64,000 nt of DNA. Origin: Chamaecrista fasciculata. Its lineage: Eukaryota > Streptophyta > Magnoliopsida > Fabales > Fabaceae. The translations under genes were made by a program, and so were the position numbers. Positions 1-13,000 of the stretch are shown piece after piece (the stretch's first letter is position 1; each line of letters begins with the position of its first letter). A model generated the notes under the pieces. That model was not told where the DNA came from. It did no database searches and saw only the letters and a list, made by a program, of their open reading frames with translations. The stretch lies in assembly GCA_003254925.1 (NCBI GenBank), contig QANZ01019661.1:99953-163952 (forward strand), in the 5' to 3' direction.

Positions 1-819
1 GTGTTTAGGATTCAAATGGTTTAGTAAGGGGAAGGAGAGGGCTAAAACAGTCATTTTATTATTTTTTTTGAGGGTCTTCTTTCATATTTTGGTGAATAAT
101 GTGGCATTGGACAAGCCACATAAGCAAATAACGGCACTCAAAACAGACTCCTAACGACAGTGAACAATAACTTCCATATTAAAAATGATGAAAGGACTGA
201 ATTACATCAAATCGAGTAGCTCATACATTGTCAAAACCCAGGGACTAAACCTACTACAACACATAATTTAGAGACCAAAAAGTCTGTTGACTCTATTATA
301 TATTCTAGGTGACTCGAATGTGATGGATTTAAGTGATCAAGATTCTGTGCAAATCTAGCATGATAATAATAGTTAACAGAGAAATTGTGACTGTGCAAAT
401 CTAGCATGAAGTTCTGCAACGCAGATACTATATATCCCAGATATGGTGCCAATTAAAAAAAATTCAAAATTAAGTCAGAAGAGTTCAACCACTCCATATC
501 AAACCTTCACCAGAAGTAAGTTTTTCAAAACACCACAAACTAAACTGCATGCATGAAGATGATACATAAAGGCAACAAGATATCAAATAGAACATTATAA
601 TAAACTCTAAACATATCTTAAGGTATGCAAGTAAATTCTCCACATATATAATGGAGGTTGCTCAAAATATTAATGTTTTCAGCAAACACAGAAAGAGAAA
701 AGTCAAGTTTCCACAAGAGATCCGATAAGAGATGGCAATAGCAATAAGCAACTCCTCACTATTAAAAGAGAAAGAAGAGAAAGGGGAGGAATATCTTCAT
801 AAAAGCGAGGGGGGTTCTC
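1..819. other. 3' flank of the RBP45 gene
   Basis: This stretch lies downstream of the RBP45 stop codon on the minus strand. The part nearest the gene is probably its 3' UTR. The rest is AT-rich, and its short open frames resemble nothing I recognise. I see no other gene or element. Confidence 0.5.
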
Positions 820-3800
820 TCAACTATATCCCATTTGCTGCTGTTGCTGTGGTGGTTGGTAATTGCCATACCCAGGATAGCCACCATACATGTTGGGATC
901 CTGAGCAGCAGGGGCAGGAGCATATCCGTAATTCTCGTACCCCTGAGCATATCCGTAATACCCGCTGCTGCCACCGCCATTCCATTGGTTTCCCTCTGGC
1001 TGATTCTGAGAATTGATGGGTTGGTCAAAAAACCGGATAGGCACTCTTATGCAAAGACAGCAGCAGTGCATAATAATCAAAAAGGAAATTCCACTACCTG
1101 TTTGTTTGAAGGACTACGACCCCATGAGAGACGAACATTTTGTCCACCCAACAGTGTTCCATTTAATTGCCTCAGCGCCTCTTCTGCACAGCTCCTGATG
1201 CACAAATCACATTTCACAGAAAGTGTAGGGATTTAGACTTCAGAGAGAGAGATTGCAACTGAGTTACACAAGATAAAGTTAAAAAATTTTCAACACCTGT
1301 CAGCAAACTGCACAAACCCACAACGCTTCCCTGCTGGAATCTTAACATGTACTAATTCCCCATACTGGCTAAAAACTTGCCTCAAATGATCGTCAGTAAC
1401 ATTAGGATCCAAATTGCCAACAAAAATCTGCAGGAGAAAACTTGAGTCAAAAGCAATAAATAAAAAAGAAAGTAATTTCCATATTTAGAAGAAGTACGCA
1501 CAGTTGTATTATTTGGATCATTCTCATTCTGTGCCCCTTGAGAATTCTGATATGAAGCTGCACATTCAAAAAGAAGATGTAAAGTAAATATAAGATGAGT
1601 CATATTAACATAGGGATGGGAGCACTTTCTGAGGAAGACCGTGAAGAGATAAACGGAAAAGCAGCAGACAAATAAAATAGGACAGCTATTCAGAGAATAC
1701 AAAACGCTCAACACATTCAGCTTAAATTATGCAAATCAAAATATGACTCCTCTAGAAAGCAAAGCATCAATATGCCTTTAGGCTTTATCTGAGGAAAAAA
1801 ATTGAAGTGCCACAGAATGGACAGCTCAGCTCCATAGATACACCCATGTGTCTTATGAACATTAGAAGTTGACAATTTACAACAGTAAATAATAGAAAGC
1901 AATCATGGGAGTTAACTTAAAAAGTAACATCAACAAACATAATTGATATAATTATACAGAGGCAGGACACTTACACAAGCAGAATTTGATGTATAGATAA
2001 GATAAGAAATAAAAATGAAAAGATACATTACCACCTGGAACTTCAGGACAAATATGATAGGAAAGGAAGAAATACCAATAGCAAAGGTCTGTAAGAAATC
2101 ACACATACACACATGCCTGGGCGCAAACACAGACAATTATATTAGCTTATCCACATAAACGGATTCTAGCTCACCTTCCAATCTCTTTCATACTTTCTAC
2201 TATTCAACTATAGATTCAATTAAGTTGAATTTGCTAGACAGACAAGAAGCAGATGGTAGAGAGATGTGCACACGTAAGGGAGCTTGACAAATGGAAATAG
2301 CCAATAGCAATCTAAAGTAAACAGAACTCTAATTGCTTTGTGCTGTACCGCAAATGGTAAGGTATGACGGAATTAGAACCTAAAAGTCATAGAATATGAA
2401 AACATAACATAGCTAGCCTGCAAGATTCTGTTTCTGGCAATTCCAATCTGTCTGCACTGGCACTTCACAAATTATTTTCTCATGGACCAAGGATTGGAAA
2501 CTGAAATCAATGCAACTTGGCAAGAAATAGACCAACAAAAAAAGTACACAAAATGTGCTTTAGGACAAGGGACTAGTACAAAAGAAATTTAAAGACAATT
2601 TCTTCTGGAGAGATATTAGGAATAAAATTAAAGGAATAAAGATAAACAACGGGGGACTGAAAAAAAATATATAAGTAAATAGAGTAGGTGCGCAATGTAA
2701 TTGGCAAAACCCAACCAGCGAAATGAACTGAAAAGAATAATTTGAAAATTGAAGGCGAAAAAGAAAATGAGACCGAAAATAATGGGCAAACTGACCTACA
2801 CAAGGCCATGCACTAAAATGGTAACCATTTCAGCTGAAATCAGTTCCAGGCTCCGAGATGACAGAGCCTCTTGACACCCTGCTTTGAGACAATATGAGTT
2901 TTATAAGATTTTATTATTCTAGATCATTTACTTAGCCTAAACTTTTAAACCAAATTACAGGAAGAAATGACTCTGGACTGCATATCTTCAAGAGCGTAAC
3001 TGAAATGAACCATAACTTGGAGCGCCCATAACAGAAGATAATTAAAAATGTAGAACCATAATCAAACCAGCATAATCAATATGACACAACTGTATGAGCA
3101 ACAATCTGCAAGTACTAACATCTGAGAAAGCCAGTTTATTATTATTCAAACAACATAAAAGGCAGACATTTGCATCAAAAGCCCACACCAAAAAACTGAG
3201 AAATACCTTTCGGCTGAGTGCCACCAGGGTTTTTGTTACTAGCGGGACCAATACGCATAGGTCTTGTTGAGCACAGAACCCCTTGCATCTCAGTCATAGC
3301 TCGCATTTGTTCACTCTCATCTCCAAACCTAACAAAACCATAACCCTTTGTCCTCCCAGTGAGTCTGTCAATTACCACTTTTGCACCTTTAACAGAGTTA
3401 TAACGAGCCCTAAATGTCTCCTGCAGCAAGTAATCTGTAACGTCTGCAGCCAAATCTCCAACAAATATTGTGTGATCTGGAGAATCATCATGACGCCTCT
3501 CACCCGCACTAAAAGTTGCCCAGTTCAATCGGAAGCTTGACCCTCCATTTGGCATAATGGTGCCATTATATGTCTGGAGTATTCTCTCAGCTGCTGCACG
3601 AGTGTAAAACTCAATAAACCCATAACCTTCTGATGAATTAGTTTGCTTATTCCGAATAACTTTAACAGAGGACACCTGCAAGCAAAAACAAATAAAAGTA
3701 CTTAATATGCCTAAATTAATCAATAGTTCAACTCAAATTAAGCAGCATATACTAAAAAAACAAATCCTCCACGAATTTTCCTCTCATCTATCAGCAAGAG

Positions 3801-4392
3801 CGACACCCGGGATGTAACTAAGAGAAAACCAAAATTCTGCCCCAGAAAACCACACGGCAGGCGCTATAAAGAAGTCCATTATTTTTTTCCAAGATTAAAG
3901 AAGTCTATTCGAGCGTGAAAACAGACAGAAACGTACATCGCCACAACAGACCACGGATATAACCAAAACGATAATTAGGGTTCTCGTTCCCCTCAATTAT
4001 ATAATCGATTCAGCATTCACTACGCATCAAATGGCATCATAATCTAACTAAGAAATCAACGAAGGCATACAATCAACAAAGAACGAAAAAGAAAAATCCC
4101 ATACCTCGCCAGTATGAGCAAAACAACTGTACAAATAACTTTCGTCCATCCAGTACTGCAAATCGCCGATCCAAAGAGTACGAACTTCATCGGCGCTAGC
4201 CGGCTGGGCGGCAGGATTGGATTGCGGTGGAGCAACCGCCTGAGGTGGCGGCTGGGCTGATTGTGCCCACATCGGCGGAGCCTGAGCCTGCGGCGGCACC
4301 ATCATGTAGGGTTGTTGTTGCTGCGGGTACTGCTGGTTAGGCTGTTGACCCATAGCAGAGGGAGCCATACCACCAGGTCCAGGCTGCATCAT
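820..4392 (-). CDS. RBP45: RBP45-type RNA-binding protein with three RRMs
   Basis: Nuclear poly(U)/poly(A)-binding protein of the plant RBP45/RBP47 family, which acts in mRNA processing and stress granules. Coding exons on the minus strand are 4105-4392, 3207-3675, 1502-1557, 1297-1427, 1098-1194 and 820-1005. All junctions are GT-AG and give 408 residues, the usual family length. The N-terminus (1-70) is rich in Gln, Pro and Ala. RRM1 (about 71-150) spans exons 1-2 with TLWIGDLQYW and GYGFIEF. RRM2 (about 163-240) has TIFVGDLAADVTD and GYGFVRF. RRM3 (about 272-342) has IFVGNLDPNVTDD and CGFVQF. The tail is rich in Gly, Tyr and Gln and ends in a polyglutamine run and GYS. I chose the MMQPGPGG start because relatives begin this way. 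An in-frame ATG at 4461 would add 23 serine/phenylalanine-rich residues encoded by likely 5' UTR. The last acceptor (before 1005) is the least certain junction. Confidence 0.93.
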
Positions 4393-4515
4393 GTTGAAGG
4401 AAGAAATCGGAGATTCTAGAGAGAGAAAGAAGGGAAAAGAAGAAGAAAAAGGCGGAGGCAAAACGAGAGTGTGTCTCGATGCGCCTTAAGGAGAGAGAGA
4501 GAGAAATAGAGAGTG

Positions 4516-4531
4516 AAACCCTAACCCTATA
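4516..4531. promoter_or_regulatory. Telo-box in the RBP45 promoter or 5' UTR
   Basis: AAACCCTAACCCTATA lies about 125 bases upstream of the RBP45 ATG, next to a GA-rich stretch (4493-4511). Telo-box motifs near transcription starts are known in plant genes for translation and RNA metabolism, often those active in dividing cells. The function here is inferred from position and motif only. Confidence 0.5.
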
Positions 4532-4667
4532 AAAGGAAAGGTGCGTAAGACGAATCGTCCGTGAACGTGATGATGGATAGGGATTAGATTTTGATTTTTT
4601 GCCTTTTTTATTATTTTCAAATGGCCAAAAAAAAATGGGCAATAATTGGTTATTTTTAGTTAAAATT

Positions 4668-4852
4668 TTAAGTGAGTTAGAACTCCGTAAACTTACCAAG
4701 ATCAAGGCAGACCTCCAAACTCTATGAACGTTTAGAGAGATACTTACAGATCGTCTATCAATAAGATTCTCATATCGACAGTGACAATTGAACTCACGAC
4801 CTTATGAGTTATGAGTCGATTACTTACTAACCAGGGTCAACTTTTGTTAGCA
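4668..4852 (-). repeat. Diverged tRNA-like SINE, copy 1
   Basis: Read on the minus strand this is a degraded copy of the element at 5056-5240. It shares the start GCTAACAAAAGTTGACCC, the GTGAGTTCAA B-box region and the end around GAGTT..AACTCAC. It looks older than copy 2 because its B-box has lost the consensus. Confidence 0.55.
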
Positions 4853-5055
4853 TAATTGATTTTGTTATAGCTATAATCAATACTACTTTTGCCGTAAAAA
4901 GAAATTTCTAATTGTTACAAAATTTTAGGATGACAAAAATAAAAAATAATATTATAATAACTTAATTTACATATTATTTTAAAATTTGAAATTATTAATT
5001 TTTATTATATTTTCAAATAATAAATTTTTTAAATTTTTTTTTTGGTCCAAAAAAG

Positions 5056-5240
5056 TTTAGGTGAGTTGGGCCCCGGGGGCTCACCAAGGCCAGGGCAGGC
5101 CTCAAGGCTCTATGAGCGCTTACAGAGGTACTTACATATCGCCTACCAATAAGGCCCTCACATCGGTAGCGGGATTCGAACTCACCACATTGTGGGTTAT
5201 AAGTTGACTCCTTACCAACTGGGCCAACCTTTGTTGGCAA
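5056..5240 (-). repeat. tRNA-derived SINE, copy 2
   Basis: On the minus strand the element begins with GGTTGGCCCAGTTGGTAAGG, close to the A-box consensus. About 45 bases later comes GAGTTCGAATCCCGC, a near-perfect B-box, so it carries an internal RNA polymerase III promoter. A tRNA-unrelated body of about 100 bases follows. It is much more GC-rich than its AT-rich flanks, which suggests a younger insertion. Confidence 0.65.
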
Positions 5241-6345
5241 TTTATTAAAATTTTTAATTTTAATTTAATTATATTATGTATGATATTTGTATTTTTAAAA
5301 TCTGAATATTTCAAAATTATTTTACAATTTATAAATAGGATAATAATAATAATATTTTAAAATATAAATTTAACAAATAAATCTTCTTCATAAGATAAAC
5401 TAATTAATTTGAGATTAATTAATAAAGTGTAGTTTTTATAATTGATTAATTTTCAAAGTTGTTATTTTATATTTAAACAATACACAATATACAAGTTTTT
5501 TTAAAAATAATGACTTTAAAAATTATAATCATATAACAACATAAAATTATCATTAACTAATAATATATATTTATAACTATTATTAATTATACAAAACATT
5601 CTCGTACCTTTTATTTTCATGATCCAAATAAGATAGAATACAAAAAAATTTATCATGTATATTAAAGGAAAAATATTACCAACAAGTGTTTAGTGTAGTA
5701 GTTGACAAGCTACATTCTAAGTGAGAGGGATCCAGGATCGATGAGGAACCCATAACATTACTAAAAAAAAAGGAAAATATTTTTAAAAAAAAAAAGATAT
5801 TTCTAATAATTTAGGCATCGTTATATAATGCCTTGAAAAAAATTTTCTACAGTACTGTTGTTATTATTACGGAGTTTGCTGGTAGCCTCCAATTGGCTAT
5901 GGTTTCTGAAACGACCACGTACTCTGTACACGTGTCGGATACAGCATAACTTAGATTTGAGAAATTATATTCAGGTGATGCTTATGTATTGTACTACCTA
6001 CGATAGAGATTACTTTCCTACCGTTGGATCTATTGGCTTGTACTATTATTTTGATCAAACCGTTCATTAAGATTGACTTCCATAAATAGTGCATCAATCA
6101 CATGGATGTTGGACTGTTGGACATTATATATTAGAGTCACCGATCACGTGATCTTCTTTACTCCTTTATACTTTTTTTATTTTTTGGCCGAAATTTACTC
6201 CTTTATACTATAGTCAATTGAAATATTTATTATTTAATATGATGTTCTTCTAGAAAAGTTAGGACCAACCTTTTAACTATTAAATTAACTTAAATTTTTT
6301 AATTTTAATTTTGAGAATAAAACAATTTTTAGTAATTATGTATAT
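5241..6345. other. AT-rich intergenic stretch
   Basis: Very AT-rich sequence with no convincing open frame. It may hold decayed transposon remnants. I see no recognisable gene or RNA. Confidence 0.4.
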
Positions 6346-7166
6346 CAAAAGAATTGTTGGTACCTCTAACGTTTTTTTGTCAGTTTCAGTTTACCCCCAA
6401 CGTTTGTTTTGTATCAGTTATGCCCCCAATGTTTTTATACTCTAACTTTAATTTTCTTTTTCCAAAGTCATATTTTAGCTCCTCAGATTTGCTCAAAGTT
6501 CCGTTTTGGTCCCTCAGCTCAAAGTCCTTCATTCATCATCATCTTCACCACTACCACCACCACCGCCGTCGCCGAGCTTTTCCGGTGAGATACACAGCGA
6601 CCCTGACGACTACGAAAACTTCTAAACCAAGGTCTTTTGACCTCCTAAGTTCAATGGCGGCCTGCATTTTGCGAACAAATGACAGAAAATATGATTTTCG
6701 GGGATTGTGTAATTTTCCGGCGACTATGTAATTTTTTTGGCGTCTTGCCAATCATTTTTTCGCAAAATGGAGGCCGCCATTAAACTCAAGAGGTTAAAAA
6801 ACTTTGGACTATGAGTTTTCGTAGTCGTCGGAGTCACCGTGCATCTCGCCGAAAAGTTCACCAGAGAAGACTAATCTCTCTAGAAAAGCTCGAAGGCGGC
6901 GGCGATGTTGCTGCTGCTGGCGACGGTTCTGGTGCTGGCAGTGGTGATTGGTGAAGATGATGATGAATAAAAGACTTTGAGCTGAGGGACCAAAACAAAA
7001 CTTTGAGGGAACATGAGGAACCAAAATAGAACTTTGACAAAAAAAATTGAAGTTAGGGTATAATTGATAACAATGTGAAACGTTGGGGGCATAACTGACA
7101 CAAAACAAATGTTGAGGGTATAACTGAAACTGACCCCAAACGTTAGGGGCACCAACAAATCTTTTG
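6346..7166. mobile_element. Long inverted-repeat (fold-back) element, copy A
   Basis: The two ends are inverted copies of each other for about 100 bases. Both start CAAAAGA(A/T)TTGTTGGT and continue through CCCCCAACGTTTG-like blocks. The interior is also partly palindromic: GCGGCCTGCATTTTGCG near 6657 mirrors CGCAAAATGGAGGCCGCC near 6761. A related copy sits at about 18765-19397. The long termini suggest a non-autonomous Mutator-like or fold-back element. I could not read a clean target-site duplication. The short open frames inside are products of the repeat and are not annotated as genes. Confidence 0.7.
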
Positions 7167-8311
7167 CTATAAGTTCTGAAACATAATTTAATAATAATAA
7201 TGGACCTTTTTCATTCTATTTTTATTATTATCCTTAAAATTTTACATTTTGGTCTTTTTTAAAAAAAGATATTTTGGTCAATTTTATCATTTTATTAACT
7301 TGAAACAAGAGATATGATCAGATATTCATTAATTTGGGACCAATTTGAGAAATTATAAAAATATGTAAAACCAATTTACAATAAATGAAACATTTAGGAC
7401 CAATATGAAATCAACCTTATACATTTGGCACTAATATTAGGTTTTCACCAATAAATGCATGATGAGACGACTACTTTGCCATTGGCCAATCATCAATTTG
7501 CCAATTTGCCAACATGTTACAACAATAACATTGGGTTACCTTTTGGTATGGTTGTCATTAAATTATAGAATTAGCCCCTCACAATAGATCACTTTTAATA
7601 GGATTTAATTTTAAACTAAAAAAATGACACCTAAAACAAACAATGATCGCCCTATCGCATCTCTATAAACGAATTTTATAATGTATGATAATACCCCTGT
7701 GTAACAATAATTTTGTAACAAAATGAAGAAGCTCACATTAATTTCTTTAGATTTTTGTATCTGTCTTGATAATATAAAAAGTTTTATCATTATACCTTTA
7801 GACCCAACAAAAAATCATGCTTAAAAAATTATCATTTCAAACATATCAGACCTATGAATTATATTTTAAAAAAACATTCTTGATTAATGCATAAACCAAT
7901 TGTATATAATATTAAGAAAAATAAAAGAGAAATTTTATTATTTAATCATTAAATATACATCAAGTAAATGAATCAATCACTGAACAAATTAAAAAAAAAT
8001 TGAAACACGTGATTTGATTATTGAAATATTTTTTTGAGCAATTATTGAAATATTTTAGTTATCCTCAATGATGGTTTAATTTTTAAGTTTAAAATAATTT
8101 TATACTTGTTAATATATAAATTTATTATAAATTAATATTTTTATACTTAAATTTATATTTTCTTGTATCTAAATTGACTCAGAAATAAATTGTTAGCTAT
8201 TGTAATAATTCAAAAATTATTAATTAATTTAATATAAATTTAAGAATGAAATAATAATTTTTTTTAAATAAATAGTGGGCCATCTACACCCCCAACTTGC
8301 CCACTAGTGGC
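7167..8311. other. AT-rich intergenic stretch upstream of the small HSP gene
   Basis: From 7195 to 7450 there are paired TTTTGGTC.. and GGACCAA.. blocks that look like a decayed fold-back repeat. The rest is AT-rich with no coding signal. Confidence 0.4.
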
Positions 8312-8319
8312 TATAAGAG
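8312..8319 (+). promoter_or_regulatory. TATA box of the small HSP gene
   Basis: TATAAGAG stands about 98 bases before the ATG at 8410, which would give a 5' UTR of about 65 bases. I saw no obvious nGAAnnTTCnnGAAn heat-shock element in the last 130 bases, so heat control is not shown by the sequence. Confidence 0.45.
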
Positions 8320-8409
8320 GCCAACCAACTAACCTTTTCTTTTCCACACCGTCTTTACATTTGCAAGTGTCTCTCTCTAACACATATCAGACATCATACT
8401 CCAAATTCA

Positions 8410-9036
8410 ATGGAATTCCTACATCCTCAATACTCACTTCCTTCACATATCTTCCTTCCATATTCCATTCCTCAAAACTATGTTCATTGGACTCAAACTC
8501 CTGACTCTCACATTTTCTCTGCTGATATCCCTGGTAACCACTTCTTTCCCTATGTTTCTCTGTTAAACCCTTCATGTATGTTCAAGGATTTGGAGGGGGA
8601 AAAAAAGAAGGAAATGAATCTGAAGAAAATATAGAAAGAAATAGAAGTGAAATGGTTAAATGATACTATATATCATGTTTACTATGGGTTTTCTTTTTCT
8701 TTTCAATCTTTATGTAGGATCTAATGACTGAGATTTTTGTCTTCTGTTTGTCTGCTTGATATGGTAGGTGTGAGGAAGGAAGAGATAAGAGTGGAGATAG
8801 AGGATTCAAGGTACCTCATAATAAGAACTGAAGCAGTAGAAGATGAATCCATAGAGCCTGAAAGGAAGTTCATGAGGAAGTTTAGGCTTCCAGAGAGGAT
8901 TGATCTTGAAGCCATCTCTGCAGGGTATGAAAATGGAGTCTTAACTGTTACAGTTCCAAGATCACTGAGAAGAGGTTTCTTCATTGACCCTTCTGATGTG
9001 GCTGACAGATTAGAAGTTCTTGCAAGAGCTGCTTGA
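8410..9036 (+). CDS. HSP15.4: 15.4 kDa class V small heat shock protein
   Basis: Small alpha-crystallin (HSP20) chaperone of the cytosolic class V type, expected to hold unfolding proteins as an oligomer. Exons are 8410-8533 and 8768-9036 with a GT-AG intron that splits a Gly codon, giving 130 residues. The short N-terminus leads into W-[ST]-Q-[ST]-PDSH..FSADIPG, where the alpha-crystallin domain begins. The second exon holds [12 protein letters not shown], a strand segment with [10 protein letters not shown], and the conserved [12 protein letters not shown] motif near the end of the domain. The tail ends in LARAA, as in Arabidopsis HSP15.4 from memory. The single intron inside the domain is unusual for plant small HSPs, many of which have none, and fits this class. 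Confidence 0.92.
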
Positions 9037-10097
9037 ATAAGCTGAACTCAATTCATGATGATTCTTGTTGTTCCTGGATTTCACTCTATGTTGTATCCTG
9101 TTTTTTAATGGATTTGGATGTGTTACCTTAACTAAGTCTAAATATATGTACAAATTATTCAAAAGTTAGTTCAGTTGGGATCTCATTGGTGTCACATATA
9201 TTTTCAGAGATGGCTGATTCAAGTCTAATTGAAATTATTGTTGATTAACTTTTGTCAACTTCCAGTGAATACATTTACAAAGTAAAGATTTTTTTTTTTT
9301 TTTGGGTGGAAACGTAAAGAAAAATTTGAAACTCAACTTGCAATGTGTTTCAAAATTTCATGGATTAAAAAAATGAGAAACATGCAATTGGGCACTGGAT
9401 TAATTTGAATGGTTAATTAAGCAAGGAAAAACAGAGGAAGGACTTAACAGAGACCTTATGCTGGAAATATCCGTAGCTTTCAATTCCCAATTAACAGATT
9501 AAATCTTGGAACTATCTGATAGAGCCTTTGGAGAATCTTGCACATGACCTGTATTACCATTCTGCCCATGTAATATATATATATATAATATACAAGCTCT
9601 CGTCTGACTACCTTATCCAACTCGAGAATCTCGCTTATGGGGAAGATATTTCTCTACATAATTGATGTCTCGTTAATAAACCTTGGCATTTAAATATGGT
9701 TCAACAATAACAAAAAATTAAAATACTGTATATATTCGTCATTTTAGAATTTTCTGAAAGAGTTATGGGAAATAGCAATTCACCATGTATTAACAAAAAC
9801 GAATCCATACAGAAACAACTGTGGGGCAAGAGAGGAATTACAAGACAATCTTGATAACAACTGTATTAACAAAAACGAATCCATACTTACATTTGTTTTC
9901 TATTAAATCTTGAAAAATTCTAATCAGTTACACTAACGATTAGTAAGTTTCTCATGAACAATTCAGGCTTGATTCCTTACTGAAATCCACGAGATGAGGG
10001 AAGAAAAGCAAAAAAAAAAAAAAGCAAAAAGCAAAGGCTTGATTCCTTACTGAAATCCAATTGTTGAACTTTGAATTTAGGCTTGACAAAACACGCT
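9037..10097. other. Intergenic stretch between convergent small HSP and ASPM-like genes
   Basis: It holds the 3' UTRs of both genes, a T run near 9291, an (AT)n run near 9571-9590 and two short direct-repeat pairs listed separately. I see no gene. Confidence 0.5.
9786..10059. repeat. Two short direct-repeat pairs
   Basis: A 25-base segment at 9786-9810 recurs at 9862-9886 (TGTATTAACAAAAACGAATC and five more bases). A 24-base segment at 9966-9989 recurs at 10036-10059 (GGCTTGATTCCTTACTGAAA and four more bases). The offsets are 76 and 70 bases, so each pair looks like a small local duplication. Confidence 0.75.
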
Positions 10098-13000
10098 TTA
10101 GGCGCAAGTTATCATTTTCAAAATCTCAGCAGCCTCCTTCAGTCTTCTCTCTTTGCTTTCTCTTATAACTGGACTGGGACCCTTGGCATTTCTGCAATTC
10201 CATAACACAAATATATGAATTTGTCTATATCAAACCTCATGCTCTAGTCTAGTCTACTCAATCCATACATATGCGACTAATTTTCTAAGTAGTTCTCCTA
10301 TAAAAATATAATACAATTATATTCCCAACAATTCATAATTTTTTTTGTTGGTAATCATACATAATTAATATTTTAGAAGTATTTTTTCATATTATGTCAC
10401 CTTTTCTCATACATTGCCTTCCTTGTCAGCTCCTCAACAAGAGCATGCAGCCGTTTTACAAGTGCAGGTAATTTGCGCAACGATTCAAGGCCATTTTGAG
10501 TGGAAGATATCTTCTTCAAAAGTTCAGAAGCAATAAAGAAGCCCTCCTCCTTATTCCTGAGGGAAGTAAGAAATTAGATCTTAAAAAAGAAATGACAGAA
10601 AACGAGCTCTATCAACTTTTAACGTTAACCATTATTAGATACTATTACCTCAGTAATTCCCAGAGAATTATTTGTATAGAACCTTTAGTTTGGACCAGAA
10701 CCTCTAGGAGGTGAGGATAGCGAGCAAGATTTCGGAGAGTTGACAGAGCATGCTTAAGAACCTCTTGGTCAGGAATACTTCGGCTTACTGAGCTAATAAG
10801 CCTCAGCAATGTCAGGATGGCCCCTGCAGCCACAAGTTCTTCACAACATCTCTGAGAATGTTCTGTGGCCATATCTGTGAAAAAAAATCGACATTTTATC
10901 AGGAAACAAGATCACTACTTACAGCTGATTGATTCTTAATGTTTGTCCTAATAACTATATGATAACAAGAATGTATAAAATTAAATGGCGGTGCTAAAAT
11001 GTGCTATAATTTACTCAATCGACTCTAAAGCACCAATTTTGACACATGGTGTGCAAATGGAAAATAGAGAACACACTGGAAAAAGTAAACTCCCACTAAT
11101 GTTGAAATTTAATGTTAAAAAGGGACAAGTTTTAACTAGAGCTATGTAATATTGAGCCAACTCCATCATATAATATTGAGCCATAACATGTTTGTCCCTA
11201 CTTGAGACAAATTTGTGCATGATCATAACAGAAAAAATTTCCAAACAAAGTATTAAAGTTCTCACCTAATGTTGCACAAGTATGAAGGACGCCACTGACA
11301 CTTTTCATACTAAGTAGCTCTGAAAGCGCTGCTAGGAGTCTGTTAATGAGGCGCTTACTATCATCCACATTCCTGGCAGATTTCTGCATTCGCATTCGCA
11401 AGTCCAGCAACTGCTCTTTTGATTCTTTCCGGGCAAGGTAGCCTCTCCAGTAGGACTACAAATTTATAATTTAGAATAAAAGGAAAAAAAAATTTAAAAA
11501 GAAAGAACAAACTTATAAAGCAAGCTCGACATATGAATAAATATATTATAAATTAATAATGGCTATCATGAACAACATCATTTAAATAAAACTACTTAAT
11601 ACACCAATGACAGTTCATGGCATAGATGATCAAATGTATATAATTTCGAAGGTAATTTTAAAATGATAATAAATCTACCATGAGTAAGTTCGTATCCGCA
11701 TGATATAAAAGTTAATACTTAACAGCTCTTTCTCATTAATAAAAAAAAAGTTAATAGCTCTTCAGACTTCAGCATATACAACAAATCAACAATGAGAGAG
11801 ATTCAGAGAAATCAGATTACCGTACTTGAATAATAACAATATTACGTTTGCGAACAGTTGCCACTCGCCTAGCAATCCACCCACGAGTACAAGATTGGAT
11901 TATGATGACAGACTTTGTCCTTAATTTAAGTAACAAAACACCCTTCCACCATCGCTGCAATTTTAGAACAGAGCACAAGAATAATTCCAGCTGGAAACTA
12001 CAGTAGCTAGCTGATCCAGAGATGCAAGCATTAGGAGTGACTGCACGTTGCACAGAAGCACCACCTACAACAAACCATAATCATCAAGTAAGCAACTGCA
12101 AATCCTGAACTAAACCATGAAAACGATTGCTTAATAATAAATAACATGTACTGATTACCTAATAGCTTATTTCGTGTTAAATGCCCTCTAATAAAACGCT
12201 GGATCTCCAACGCGGCGTCTTTCCTGCCATTGAAAACCTTCTGGCATCTCAGACTAAGAATGACACTTTGGATCTTCATTGCAGCGCATCTTTGTAACAA
12301 AATGTCCCTTCTCACCAACCAGCCACGACAATGCCTCTGCATTCGTTTAAGAAAACTATAAAAATCTAATGTAAAAAGCATTTCTCCAAAGTTCAGAATA
12401 AACTCTCTGAAAGAACATATGAGAAGAATCAGCTAGAAGTCTATTGAATCATCAACTGGCCATTATGCATGCTGTCTTGACACCATAATAAGACGTTAAC
12501 TAACCATCTTTACCTCAGTCGAAAGTCAAGTGAAATACAATAAATTTTAACTAGAGAAAACTGGTCAGTGTCTTACTTGAATTGCAACGATGTGATTCCT
12601 ACGTGCATTAGCTTCCTTTCTTGCAATCCATGCACGTACAAAGGACTGAATGACAATAGCTGCCTTAAATGTAATTTTGAAGCGTTGAAAAGTCTTTACA
12701 CATCTTGACATTCGAAAATAACATTTGATTCTCAAGGTAGCTTGAACGAGATTTAAAAATCTTTTCCTAAGAAGCCATCTACGAAAATTACATTGAATTT
12801 TAATCGCAGAGAAATGCCTCTGAGTAGACTTGTAGCATATATACTTCTTCCAAGCAAGCTGAATCCTTAAGGCTGATTTTGTTTGAATATAAAACATAAC
12901 CTTTTGTTGGTACAAATTTGAAGCTTTCGCTTTTTGATCTAGGATACAAATATATCTAGATCTTGCGAACCAACCACGAACAAATTTCTGAACAATAGTG

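Noticed and set aside
5690..5760. A possible tRNA-like B-box (GGGATCCAGGATCGATG)
   Set aside because: The match to the B-box is weak, there is no A-box at the right distance and no second copy in the window.
6354..6731. A 125-codon plus frame and several overlapping minus frames inside the first fold-back element
   Set aside because: They follow the palindrome arms, have His/Arg low-complexity runs and no recognised domain. They are artefacts of the repeat.
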